This document shows positions 1 to 6,502 of a stretch of DNA of 33,033 bases, piece after piece. The translations under genes and the position numbers were made by a program. The notes under the pieces were generated by a model that did not search any database, was not told the origin of the DNA, and saw only the letters and a program-made list of their open reading frames with translations. Position 1 is the stretch's first letter; each line of letters opens with the position of its first letter. The DNA comes from an uncultured Oscillospiraceae bacterium (GTDB taxonomy: Bacteria; Bacillota; Clostridia; Oscillospirales; Oscillospiraceae), in the NCBI GenBank assembly GCA_910584605.1, contig CAJUAW010000014.1:1-33033 (forward strand), in the 5' to 3' direction.

Positions 1-208
1 GCTCCTCCAGCTCCTGGGCGAACTCCTTGGCCATCTGGGCGTGATGGTCGGGGTGAATGTACCGCAGGGCGTTCTTGATGGCCAGAGCCTTGTCGGCCTG
101 GGACAGGTGGGACTCCCGGCGGGGGGCCCGGCGGCAGCCCTCCTCAAAGGCGGGGTACTCGGGCAGATCATAGTCCAGCTTGATGGTCATGGCATCTGCG
201 AGATTCAT
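1..208 (-). CDS. hutU: Urocanate hydratase, N-terminal part (gene runs off the left edge)
   Basis: Urocanate hydratase (EC 4.2.1.49) converts urocanate to imidazolone propionate with tightly bound NAD+, the second step of histidine degradation. Only the first 69 codons are in the window. The protein starts MNLADAMTIKLD and contains RRAPRRESHLS and KNALRYIHPDHHAQMAKEF. This is the opening arrangement of Firmicute urocanases: an acidic start, an RRAP motif, then an ALRYIP-like helix. The ATG at 208-206 is preceded by GGAGGACTTT. The catalytic NAD-binding core lies outside the window. The gene is divergent from the LysR gene at 362, with about 150 bp between them. Assignment rests on the N-terminus plus the ftcD/hutD context; hutH and hutI could lie to the left. 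Confidence 0.86.
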   Translation of the reverse strand, partial: MNLADAMTIKLDYDLPEYPAFEEGCRRAPRRESHLSQADKALAIKNALRYIHPDHHAQMAKEFAQELEE

Positions 209-245
209 AGAAAGTCCTCCGTTTCTCAAAATTTTTGTGAAATGC

Positions 246-264
246 TTCCGGATGGCACCCGGAA
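246..264. promoter_or_regulatory. Inverted repeat, candidate LysR-type operator
   Basis: TTCCGG at 246-251 and CCGGAA at 259-264 form a perfect 6-bp inverted repeat with a 7-bp spacer in the divergent hutU/lysR intergenic region. LysR-type regulators usually bind dyads in the shared promoter region next to their own gene, so this is the obvious candidate site. The link to this regulator is inference. It would lie between the likely hutU promoter and the hutU start, about 40 bp upstream of the ATG. Confidence 0.4.
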
Positions 265-279
265 TCAGCTCCTAATATA

Positions 280-307
280 TTGTATTTTAACGGAAATGTG
301 CTAGAAT
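280..307 (+). promoter_or_regulatory. Possible promoter of the LysR gene
   Basis: TTGTAT at 280-285 and TAGAAT at 302-307 are separated by 16 bp, a moderate sigma-70/sigma-A type match in an AT-rich patch about 55 bp upstream of the GTG start. The region is also AT-rich on the other strand, so the hutU promoter probably overlaps it, but no single minus-strand match stands out. Confidence 0.35.
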
Positions 308-361
308 GAAAAGCACTACTATTGTATATTTGCCATATAAAAAAGGTATGGAGGATTTGCC

Positions 362-1270
362 GTGAACTTTAAGCAGCTGGAATATTTTTCTGCCGTAGCC
401 GAGGCGGGGAGCATCTCCGGGGCCTCTCGGGAACTCCATGTGGCCCAGCCCCCCATCAGCCGGCAGCTGGCCTTGCTGGAAGATGAGCTGGGGGTGACCC
501 TCTTCCTGCGCAACAATAAAGGGATCGTGCTCACCGAGGCGGGCCGGTGCATCTACCAGCAGAGCCAGCAGATGTTTCAGAGCCTGCGGGCGATGGCGGA
601 CAGCGTCCGGGATATCAGCGCGGGGGTGCGGGGGTATTTAAAGGTGGGGATCATCTACTCCAACGTCCAGATCGCCACCAGTCTTTTAAAGGAATACCAC
701 AAGCGGTTCCCCCAGGTGGAGCTGTACGTCCGCATGGGCTCCCCCGGCGACCTGCTGGAGGACCTGGAGCAGGGAGAGCTGCATGTGCTGTTCCTCCGCA
801 GCCGGTCGGAGCGGACCTATGGCCTGCAGGAGCTGGTGCTGGGGGAGGACCCCCTGGAGCTGGTAATGTGCCCTGAGAACGATCCGGCACCGGGGCAGGG
901 GCAGGTCCCCATTCAGGCCCTGCGGGACGTGCCCATGTGCCTGCTGCGCAGCGACGACCTGTGGGGCTACAGCCAGGACCTGCTGAAGGAGTGCCGCCGG
1001 GCGGGCTTTTCCCCCAACGTGGCCTGCCACTGCTACGACACGCCGATGGAGATGCAGATGGTTCAGGCGGGCTTTGGGGTGGGCTTTCTGCCCAAATCCA
1101 TTGCGGCGGCCCATCCGGGATCGCCGGTGTATACCAAGCCGGTGCTGGAGTTTTCCGCCAAATCCTGCCCCATCCTGGTTTGGAAGGACAGTCCCTATCA
1201 GGAGGGATGCGTCAGCCGCTTTTTGGAGCTGGCGGAAACAGAACCGGACAAAGAGCGGGACAGAGCTTAA
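362..1270 (+). CDS. LysR family transcriptional regulator
   Basis: A 302-residue protein of normal LysR length. Residues 1-60 are the winged helix-turn-helix: MNFKQLEYFSAVAEAGS, then the recognition part AQPPISRQLALLEDELG and LFLRNNKGIVLT. The remainder is the two-lobed LysR substrate-binding domain that senses a small effector. The start is GTG at 362 with GGAGG at 350-354. It lies between divergent hutU and co-oriented ftcD, so it probably controls histidine degradation. The effector is unknown; urocanate or a formimino intermediate would be a reasonable guess. Many hut systems use HutC or HutP instead, so a LysR here is a variation. Family assignment is secure; target assignment is by position only. 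Confidence 0.93.
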   Translation: MNFKQLEYFSAVAEAGSISGASRELHVAQPPISRQLALLEDELGVTLFLRNNKGIVLTEAGRCIYQQSQQMFQSLRAMADSVRDISAGVRGYLKVGIIYSNVQIATSLLKEYHKRFPQVELYVRMGSPGDLLEDLEQGELHVLFLRSRSERTYGLQELVLGEDPLELVMCPENDPAPGQGQVPIQALRDVPMCLLRSDDLWGYSQDLLKECRRAGFSPNVACHCYDTPMEMQMVQAGFGVGFLPKSIAAAHPGSPVYTKPVLEFSAKSCPILVWKDSPYQEGCVSRFLELAETEPDKERDRA

Positions 1271-1310
1271 TATTTTTAAGCAAACAATCAAAAACACCTT
1301 TGTCCAAATC

Positions 1311-1339
1311 TTGCATTGCCGGGCGGGATTCTATATAAT
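1311..1339 (+). promoter_or_regulatory. Promoter of the ftcD operon
   Basis: TTGCAT at 1311-1316 and a perfect TATAAT at 1334-1339 are separated by exactly 17 bp, about 60 bp upstream of the ftcD start. This is a strong housekeeping-type promoter. It implies that ftcD and the genes behind it are transcribed separately from the LysR gene. Confidence 0.8.
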
Positions 1340-1400
1340 GAATGTACCAAACGAAAAACAAGCCCCCAAACTCAAATCATTTTTTAGGAGGAAATCACCA

Positions 1401-2312
1401 ATGGCCAGACTTGTCGAGTGTATCCCCAATTTCAGCTGCAGCAAGGAGAAGGACGAGGCCGCATACAACGCCCTGGTGGAGGTGGCTAAGAGCGTGCCCG
1501 GCTGCACCCTCTTCGACGCCCAGACCGACGGCAACCACAACCGCTGCGTGTTTACCATGATCGGCTCCCCCGAGGCCGTGGAGGAGGCGGCCTTCCGGCT
1601 GGCCCAAAAGGCCGCCGAGGTCATTGACATGACCAAGCACGTGGGCGAGCACTCCCGCATGGGAGCCACCGACGTGATCCCCTTTGTCCCCACCATGGGC
1701 GTGACCGTGGAGGAGTGTGTGGAGATTTCCAAGCGGCTGGGCCAGCGCATCTGGGATGAGCTGAAGATCCCCTCCTTCCTCTATGAGGATTCCGCCTCCG
1801 CCCCCCACCGCCGCAATCTGGCCGCCTGCCGCAAGGGCCAGTTTGAGGGGATGCCCGAAAAGCTGCTCCAGGAGGAGTGGGCTCCCGACTTTGGCGAGCG
1901 GAAGATCCACCCCACCGCCGGGATCACCGCCATCGGCGCCCGGATGCCCCTGGTGGCCTTCAACGTGAATCTGGCCACCTCTGACGTGGAGGTCGCCAAG
2001 AAGATCGCGAAGGTCATCCGCGGCTCCTCCGGCGGCTTCCGCAGCTGCAAGGCCATGGGCTTCATGCTGGAGGACCGGGGCATCGCTCAGGTGTCCATGA
2101 ACATGGTCAACTACGAGGACACCTCCCTGTGTACCGTCTACGAGATGATCAAGGCCCTGGCCGAGCGGTACGGCACCTACATCGTGGGCAGCGAGGTGGT
2201 GGGCCTTACCCCCGCCAAGGCCCTGATCGACTGCGCCGAGCACTATCTGAAGCTGGAAAACTTTGACTGCCACAATCAGGTGATGGAGTATCATCTGGTG
2301 GGGATGGAATAA
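1401..2312 (+). CDS. ftcD: Glutamate formimidoyltransferase
   Basis: Transfers the formimino group of N-formimino-L-glutamate to tetrahydrofolate (EC 2.1.2.5), giving glutamate and 5-formimino-THF at the end of the hut route. The protein has 303 residues, as expected for a stand-alone transferase domain. It starts MARLVECIPNFS, matching the family's IPNFSEG-type start, and has GEHSRMGATDVIPFVP around residues 82-97; H84 lies where the catalytic histidine of FTCD is found. The ATG at 1401 is chosen because AGGAGG sits at 1386-1391; the frame is open upstream but without a ribosome site. fchA follows 12 bp later. In mammals these two activities are fused in one protein; here they are two adjacent genes. 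Confidence 0.96.
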   Translation: MARLVECIPNFSCSKEKDEAAYNALVEVAKSVPGCTLFDAQTDGNHNRCVFTMIGSPEAVEEAAFRLAQKAAEVIDMTKHVGEHSRMGATDVIPFVPTMGVTVEECVEISKRLGQRIWDELKIPSFLYEDSASAPHRRNLAACRKGQFEGMPEKLLQEEWAPDFGERKIHPTAGITAIGARMPLVAFNVNLATSDVEVAKKIAKVIRGSSGGFRSCKAMGFMLEDRGIAQVSMNMVNYEDTSLCTVYEMIKALAERYGTYIVGSEVVGLTPAKALIDCAEHYLKLENFDCHNQVMEYHLVGME

Positions 2313-2324
2313 GGAGGAGGACCA

Positions 2325-2951
2325 ATGAAGCTTGCTGAACTGACGACCGCCGGCTTTACCGATCTGCTGGCCTCCGACGCTCCCGCCCCCGGCGGCGGGT
2401 CCGCCGCCGCCCTGGAGGGCGCTCTGGGCGCCGCCCTCACCGCCATGGTGTGCTCCCTGACGGTGGGCAAGAAGAAGTACGCTGAGCACGAGGAGCTGGC
2501 CCGGTCCGTCCAGGCCAAGGCCAATGAGCTGAGGACCCGGTTTGTGGACGTGATGGACCGGGACACCGAGGCGTTCAACGTGGTCAGCGCCGCCTTCGGC
2601 ATGCCCAAGGCCACCGACGAGGAGAAGGCCGCCCGCTCCGCAGCCATTCAGGAGGGGCTGAAGGGCTGCACCAAGACCCCCTTCGAGATGATGGAGCTGG
2701 CGGCGGAGACCCTGGAGCTCACCGCCTCGGTGCTGGGCAAGTCGAACGACAGCGCCGCCAGCGACCTGGGGGTGTCCGCCCTGTCCCTGCGGGCCGCCAT
2801 TCAGGGGGCCTGGCTCAATGTGCTCATCAATATCGGCAGCCTGAAGGATCAGGCGCTGGCGGAGGACTACCGCGCCAAGGGCGAGGCCCTGCTGGCCAAA
2901 GCCCTGCCCCTGGCCGATGAGATCTACAGCACGGTAGTCAAGGCAATGTAA
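2325..2951 (+). CDS. fchA: Formimino-THF cyclodeaminase / methenyl-THF cyclohydrolase family protein
   Basis: A 208-residue all-helical protein of the cyclodeaminase/cyclohydrolase family. The signature SDAPAPGGGSAAALEGALG lies near the N-terminus (about residues 18-36) and is followed by a conserved helix, MVCSLTVGKKKY. Next to ftcD the expected job is releasing ammonia from 5-formimino-THF to give 5,10-methenyl-THF (EC 4.3.1.4). Close relatives act as methenyl-THF cyclohydrolases (FchA), and the sequence alone does not separate the two reactions. A strong AAGGAGGAGG lies just before the ATG. Coupling to ftcD (12-bp gap) supports the histidine role. Confidence 0.92.
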   Translation: MKLAELTTAGFTDLLASDAPAPGGGSAAALEGALGAALTAMVCSLTVGKKKYAEHEELARSVQAKANELRTRFVDVMDRDTEAFNVVSAAFGMPKATDEEKAARSAAIQEGLKGCTKTPFEMMELAAETLELTASVLGKSNDSAASDLGVSALSLRAAIQGAWLNVLINIGSLKDQALAEDYRAKGEALLAKALPLADEIYSTVVKAM

Positions 2952-2952
2952 A

Positions 2953-3060
2953 AAGCCTCCCTGCAAAAGGGAGGAGAACCGCCGCCGGTGACGGCGGCAG
3001 AGGAGGCGCTGCAAAGCCTCCCCAGTCAGCTTCGCTGACAGCCCCCTTGTGAAGGGGGCC
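2953..3060. repeat. Cluster of short palindromes (REP-like intergenic element)
   Basis: Between fchA and the riboswitch there are four perfect or near-perfect hairpins in about 105 bp: CCTCCC/GGGAGG (2956-2974), CCGCCG/CGGCGG (2979-2997), GTCAGC-ttc-GCTGAC (3025-3039) and GCCCCCTT-gtg-AAGGGGGC (3041-3059). GCCTCC at 2955-2960 can also pair with GGAGGC at 3002-3007. Palindromes with a GCTTCGC-type core are a common dispersed type in Oscillospiraceae genomes; this statement is from memory. None is followed by a T-run, so a classical terminator is not supported. It may act on mRNA stability between fchA and folT. Confidence 0.65.
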
Positions 3061-3071
3061 TGTAGAAACCT

Positions 3072-3171
3072 GGTCAGAGTAGGTGCAGTGCGTCAAGTGC
3101 CGTCGGACGGGAAGTTGCCGGCGGACGAAGGGCTTTTTCAGTCCCGCGATGCTGTGCCGCATTCCGCTGCC
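3072..3171 (+). ncRNA. Tetrahydrofolate (THF) riboswitch aptamer
   Basis: The conserved blocks of the THF-I class occur in order: GAGTAG (3077-3082), GCGTCAAGTG (3090-3099), GGGAAGTTG (3109-3117), CGAAG (3126-3130), GCGATG (3146-3151) and GCATTCCGCT (3159-3168). The helices can be drawn. P1 pairs CAG 3075-3077 with CTG 3167-3169, extended by flanking GG/CC. P2 pairs 3082-3088 with 3152-3158. P3 pairs 3100-3106 with 3118-3124. The class binds reduced folates and usually represses folate transporter genes; here the next gene is a FolT-type folate transporter. The match is visible by eye; no covariance model was run. Confidence 0.93.
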
Positions 3172-3222
3172 ATGGGGGAGTATGCTCCTTTCGTGGCAAC
3201 ACGCCATGAAAGGAGCATATTT
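3168..3222 (+). promoter_or_regulatory. THF riboswitch expression platform: Shine-Dalgarno sequestor and anti-sequestor
   Basis: TATGCTCCTTTC (3181-3192) pairs perfectly over 12 bp with GAAAGGAGCATA (3208-3219). The stem continues inward (3193-3197 with 3203-3207, one G-U) to a 5-nt loop. Its right arm contains AAAGGAG (3209-3215), the only ribosome site of folT (ATG at 3226). A competing hairpin pairs 3168-3174 with 3192-3198 and 3175-3180 with 3185-3190, with one bulge. The anti-sequestor uses bases 3168-3171, which are also the 3' strand of aptamer P1. Ligand-stabilised P1 should therefore favour the sequestor and switch translation off. Confidence 0.82.
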
Positions 3223-3225
3223 ATT

Positions 3226-3792
3226 ATGACAATCAACAAAAACCGCTTTAGTATCTACAAGATCTGCATGCTCGCCCTGCTCACTGCTATGATGGTGCTG
3301 CTGAAACGGACCATCGCCATCGAGACGCCCTACTTCAAGTTTTCCTTCGCCTCCCTGCCCATCGTGCTGGGGGCGATGGTATTCGGTCCCATCGAGGGTG
3401 CGGTGGTCGGTTTGCTGGGAGAGTTTGTGGCCCAGGTCACCGGACCCTACGGGCTGGCCCCCACCACGGTGCTCTATGTGGCTCCTGCCGCCATCCGGGG
3501 CCTGGTGGTGGGCTGCGGGGCGCTGGCCTGCCGCCGCTCGGGCAGACGGCTGGAGAGCCGGCCGGTGCTGTGCTACGCGGTGTGCATCGCCGGGGCCATC
3601 CTGACCACGGTGGGGAATACCTTCAGCATCTGGCTGGAATGCCTGATGTACCGCACCTCCTTTGCGGTCAATCTGCCCTTTCTGCCCGGCCGCTTTTTGA
3701 CCGGGATCGCTACCGCCGTGGGCATCACGACGGCCTGCATCCCCCTGGTGCACGCCCTGCGCCGCAGCGGTGTGCTGAAATATATGGATTGA
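3226..3792 (+). CDS. folT: Folate-specific ECF transporter substrate-binding subunit (FolT-like)
   Basis: A 188-residue, very hydrophobic integral membrane protein with about six predicted membrane segments, the size of ECF S-components. N-terminal features are a basic start (MTINKNRFSIYKIC) and then TAMMVLLKRTIAIETPYFKFSFASLP. The family pattern of a substrate loop followed by a glycine-rich helix is visible (FGPIEGAVVGLLGEFVAQ). S-components capture the vitamin and dock on a shared EcfA/EcfA'/EcfT module, which is not in this window. Folate specificity is inferred from the THF riboswitch directly upstream and the folate-using neighbours. The ATG at 3226 is fixed by AAAGGAG 10 nt upstream; longer in-frame forms would begin inside the riboswitch. 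Confidence 0.88.
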   Translation: MTINKNRFSIYKICMLALLTAMMVLLKRTIAIETPYFKFSFASLPIVLGAMVFGPIEGAVVGLLGEFVAQVTGPYGLAPTTVLYVAPAAIRGLVVGCGALACRRSGRRLESRPVLCYAVCIAGAILTTVGNTFSIWLECLMYRTSFAVNLPFLPGRFLTGIATAVGITTACIPLVHALRRSGVLKYMD

Positions 3793-3805
3793 GGGAGAGA
3801 ACGGT

Positions 3806-4387
3806 ATGATAACATGGGAACGGCTGACCCAGGCGGATTTTGTGACCACTGAATGGTCCGGCGGCACCACCACCCAGCTGGCGATCTCGCCGGAGAGGGC
3901 GGCGTACGGGGACCGGGAGTTCCTCTGGCGGCTCAGCTCGGCCACCGTGGAGCTGGACCACTCCGACTTTACCCCTTTGCCCGATTATGACCGGCTTTTA
4001 TCCGTGCTGAAGGGGAACATTCAGCTGAAAATCGGCGGCGCTGAACCTATGGAACTGGAGCCTGGACGGGTGGCCGCCTTTGACGGCGGCGTGCCGGTGG
4101 AGAGCTGGGGGCGGTGCGTAGACTTCAACCTGATGGTGCGCAAGGGGACAGGCAGGGGCTTTCTGACGGAGCTGCGCTATGAGGAACCCTGCGAGCAGAC
4201 CATTCAGCCAGGGGTGAAGGCCCGCGTTCATGGGCTGTACTGTGTGTCCGGACGGGTGCGGCTGCCGGAATTCGGCCTGGAGGCCGGGGCGGGCGAACTG
4301 CTGCTGTGCCGGGACGCTCAGGGCCAGGCGGTCCGGCTGGAGAGCGGGCCGGGCGTGGTGATCGCAGCGGCCATCCGGGAGGCGTGA
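3806..4387 (+). CDS. hutD: HutD family protein
   Basis: A 193-residue cupin-type protein of the HutD family. Motifs include LTQADFVTTEWSGGTTTQL near the start and DREFLWRLSSATVELDHSDF around residues 32-51, followed by the conserved YDRLLSVLKG. HutD is encoded in many hut operons; in Pseudomonas it limits hut expression, possibly by binding urocanate or formiminoglutamate. No enzymatic activity is established for the family. It follows folT by 13 bp and precedes folC by 3 bp, so it is cotranscribed. Its presence between folate genes supports this being one histidine-to-folate operon. Confidence 0.9.
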   Translation: MITWERLTQADFVTTEWSGGTTTQLAISPERAAYGDREFLWRLSSATVELDHSDFTPLPDYDRLLSVLKGNIQLKIGGAEPMELEPGRVAAFDGGVPVESWGRCVDFNLMVRKGTGRGFLTELRYEEPCEQTIQPGVKARVHGLYCVSGRVRLPEFGLEAGAGELLLCRDAQGQAVRLESGPGVVIAAAIREA

Positions 4388-4390
4388 GCG

Positions 4391-5641
4391 ATGACGGATA
4401 TGGAGGCGGTGGAGTTGATCCACCAGCGGGCCTGGGTGGGCCAGAAGCCAGGGCTGGAGCGTATCCGACGGCTGCTGGGCCGTCTGGGTAACCCCCAGGA
4501 GAAGCTGAAATTTGTCCACATCGCTGGGTCCAACGGGAAGGGGTCCACCGCCGCCATGCTGGCTTCGGTGTTGACGGCGGCGGGACTGAAAACCGGGCTG
4601 TACACCTCTCCCCACCTGTGGCGGTTCCACGAGCGCTTCCAGGTGGATGGGGTCCCCATCCCTGGGGACGAGCTGGTGGAGATCGCCGTTCAGGTGCTGG
4701 CGGCGGCGGAGGATGAGACCGAGTTCGAGCTGATGACGGCCATCGGGATGGTCCACTTTCTGCGGTCCAAGTGTGATATTGTGGTACTGGAGACCGGGCT
4801 GGGGGGACGGCTGGACTCCACCAACATTATTCCCCCCCCAGAGGCGGCGGTTATCACCCACATCGGCCTGGAGCACACTGAGCTGCTGGGGGATACGCTG
4901 GACAAGATCGCTGCGGAAAAGGCGGGGATCATCAAGGAGGGCTGCAGTGTGGTCCTCTATGAGCAGGGCTTTGATCTCTACGGCCTGTTTGAGGAGATCT
5001 GTCGGTTCCGGTACAGCCGTCTGGCGCTGGCCGGTTCCCCGGTCGTGTTGTCTTCCGGACTGGAAGGCCAGACCTTTACCTACCGGGGCAGCGGGCCCTA
5101 CCACATCGCCCTTCTGGGGGAGCATCAGATCAGCAACGCCGCCGTGGTGTTGGAGACGGTGAAGGTCCTCCGGCAGCGGGGCTGGGAGATTTCGGAGGAG
5201 GCTCTGGTCCGGGGGCTGGAGGAGGCGAGATGGCCTGGACGGCTGGAGCTGGCATGGTACTCCCCCAACGTGATCCTGGACGGAGGCCACAACCCCCAGT
5301 GCATGGAGGCGCTGGCCCGGTCCCTGCGGGGGCTGTATCCGGAAAAAAAGCTCCTGTTCCTCACCGGTGTGCTGGCGGACAAGGATTATCCTGCGATGAT
5401 GGGGGAGCTGCTGCCGCTGGCCAAGGAGTTTTTTACCATTACGCCGGACAGCCCAAGGGCCATGTCCGCCCAGGAGTTGGCGGACTATCTGAGAGGCCGG
5501 GGCGGCAGGGCGGCGCCCTGCGGGACGGTCCGGGAGGCCCTGGACCAGGTACTGGCAGCGGCGGAGCCACAGGACGTGGTGTGCGTCACTGGGTCGCTGT
5601 ACATGATCGGAGAGGTGCGGCACCTGCTGAGGCTGTGTTGA
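4391..5641 (+). CDS. folC: Folylpolyglutamate synthase / dihydrofolate synthase
   Basis: A 416-residue Mur-ligase family enzyme that adds glutamates to folates with ATP (EC 6.3.2.17, often also 6.3.2.12), keeping them in the cell and making them better cofactors. The P-loop GSNGKGS is at residues 46-52, followed by KTGLYTSPHLWRFHERFQV, the FolC folate-binding region. ETGLGGRLDSTN and HIGLEHTELLGDT are further FolC signatures. The C-terminal glutamate-ligase domain includes LDGGHNPQ. Full length. The 3-bp gap after hutD implies translational coupling. A folC inside a hut operon fits polyglutamylation of the THF acceptor used by FtcD. Confidence 0.95.
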   Translation: MTDMEAVELIHQRAWVGQKPGLERIRRLLGRLGNPQEKLKFVHIAGSNGKGSTAAMLASVLTAAGLKTGLYTSPHLWRFHERFQVDGVPIPGDELVEIAVQVLAAAEDETEFELMTAIGMVHFLRSKCDIVVLETGLGGRLDSTNIIPPPEAAVITHIGLEHTELLGDTLDKIAAEKAGIIKEGCSVVLYEQGFDLYGLFEEICRFRYSRLALAGSPVVLSSGLEGQTFTYRGSGPYHIALLGEHQISNAAVVLETVKVLRQRGWEISEEALVRGLEEARWPGRLELAWYSPNVILDGGHNPQCMEALARSLRGLYPEKKLLFLTGVLADKDYPAMMGELLPLAKEFFTITPDSPRAMSAQELADYLRGRGGRAAPCGTVREALDQVLAAAEPQDVVCVTGSLYMIGEVRHLLRLC

Positions 5642-5660
5642 GAGAGAAAGGCGGGAAAAT

Positions 5661-6461
5661 ATGCTGAGTCCAGCGGAATTTGTACCCTTTTATGCCCAGC
5701 TTGGGGTGAAAAAATGTGCTGCTCCCCTGGTGAAACTGTTTTTGGCGGCGGTTCTGGCCGGATTTTTCATCGCCTCCGGAGCGGTGGCGGCCAGTACCGC
5801 CTCCTATGGGCTGGCGAATGCCTCCGTGGCCCGGGTGGTCAGCGGACTGCTGTTCCCCTTTGGGCTGATCATGGTCATTCTCACCGGGGCGGAGCTGTTT
5901 ACCGGAAACTGCATGATCACCATTTCTCTGCTGGAGAAACAAGCTGGACTGGCGGGGATGGTGCGGAATTTGGCCGTCGTCTATGGGGGCAACTTTGTGG
6001 GGGCGGCGCTGCTGGCAGCGGCAGTGGCCTATGGAGGCGCTTTCTCCAATACGGACTTGGCGGTGTACGCCCTTCGCACCGCCGCAAACAAGTGCGCCCT
6101 GCCCTTCGGACGGGCGGTGGTGCTGGGGATTTTGTGCAACGTTCTGGTGTGCGCTGGGGTGATGTGTTCCCTGTGCGGCAAGAGTCTGCCGGGCCGGGCC
6201 ATCGGAGCCTTTGTGCCGGTGAGCTTCTTTGTCATTGGAGGCTTTGAGCACTGTGTGGCCAATATGTACTATATCCCCGCCGGACTGCTGGCGGCAGGGG
6301 TACCCCGCTGCGCTCAGCTGGCCCAGGAGGCGGGGGTGGATCTGTCCGTCTTAAGTTGGATGGGCTTTTTGCAGAATATGATCCCGGTGACTGTTGGAAA
6401 TATCATCGGGGGCTGCGGATTCGGCGCGTTGATTTGGGCCACCCAGCGGACAACCAAATAA
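5661..6461 (+). CDS. focA: Formate/nitrite transporter family channel, probably formate
   Basis: A 266-residue FNT-family membrane protein; members form pentamers with six membrane helices per subunit. Visible signatures are GAELFTGN, with the threonine of the gating loop, and FEHCVANMYYIP, carrying the central pore histidine. Substrates in the family are formate, nitrite, hydrosulfide or lactate; sequence alone does not settle it. The position at the end of an operon that makes methenyl-THF suggests formate release through formyl-THF. The ATG at 5661 lies 19 bp after the folC stop; the stop at 6461 abuts the terminator. Confidence 0.88.
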   Translation: MLSPAEFVPFYAQLGVKKCAAPLVKLFLAAVLAGFFIASGAVAASTASYGLANASVARVVSGLLFPFGLIMVILTGAELFTGNCMITISLLEKQAGLAGMVRNLAVVYGGNFVGAALLAAAVAYGGAFSNTDLAVYALRTAANKCALPFGRAVVLGILCNVLVCAGVMCSLCGKSLPGRAIGAFVPVSFFVIGGFEHCVANMYYIPAGLLAAGVPRCAQLAQEAGVDLSVLSWMGFLQNMIPVTVGNIIGGCGFGALIWATQRTTK

Positions 6462-6497
6462 AAAATTCCCGGCCCCTTGATTGGGCCGGGAATTTTT
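6461..6497. terminator. Bidirectional terminator between the hut/folate operon and glgP
   Basis: AAAAATTCCCGGCCC (6461-6475) and its exact complement (6483-6497) form a 15-bp stem with a 7-nt loop. The arm gives a T-run on either strand. It ends both the rightward focA transcript and the leftward glgP transcript, whose stop codon is at 6503. Confidence 0.93.
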
Positions 6498-6502
6498 TAT
6501 GC

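Noticed and set aside
3041-3059. Rho-independent terminator after fchA
   Set aside because: The stem is strong but is followed by CTGTAGAAACC with no T-run, and the riboswitch aptamer begins right after it.
2953-3060. CRISPR array
   Set aside because: The palindromes differ from each other and there are no regular repeats and spacers.
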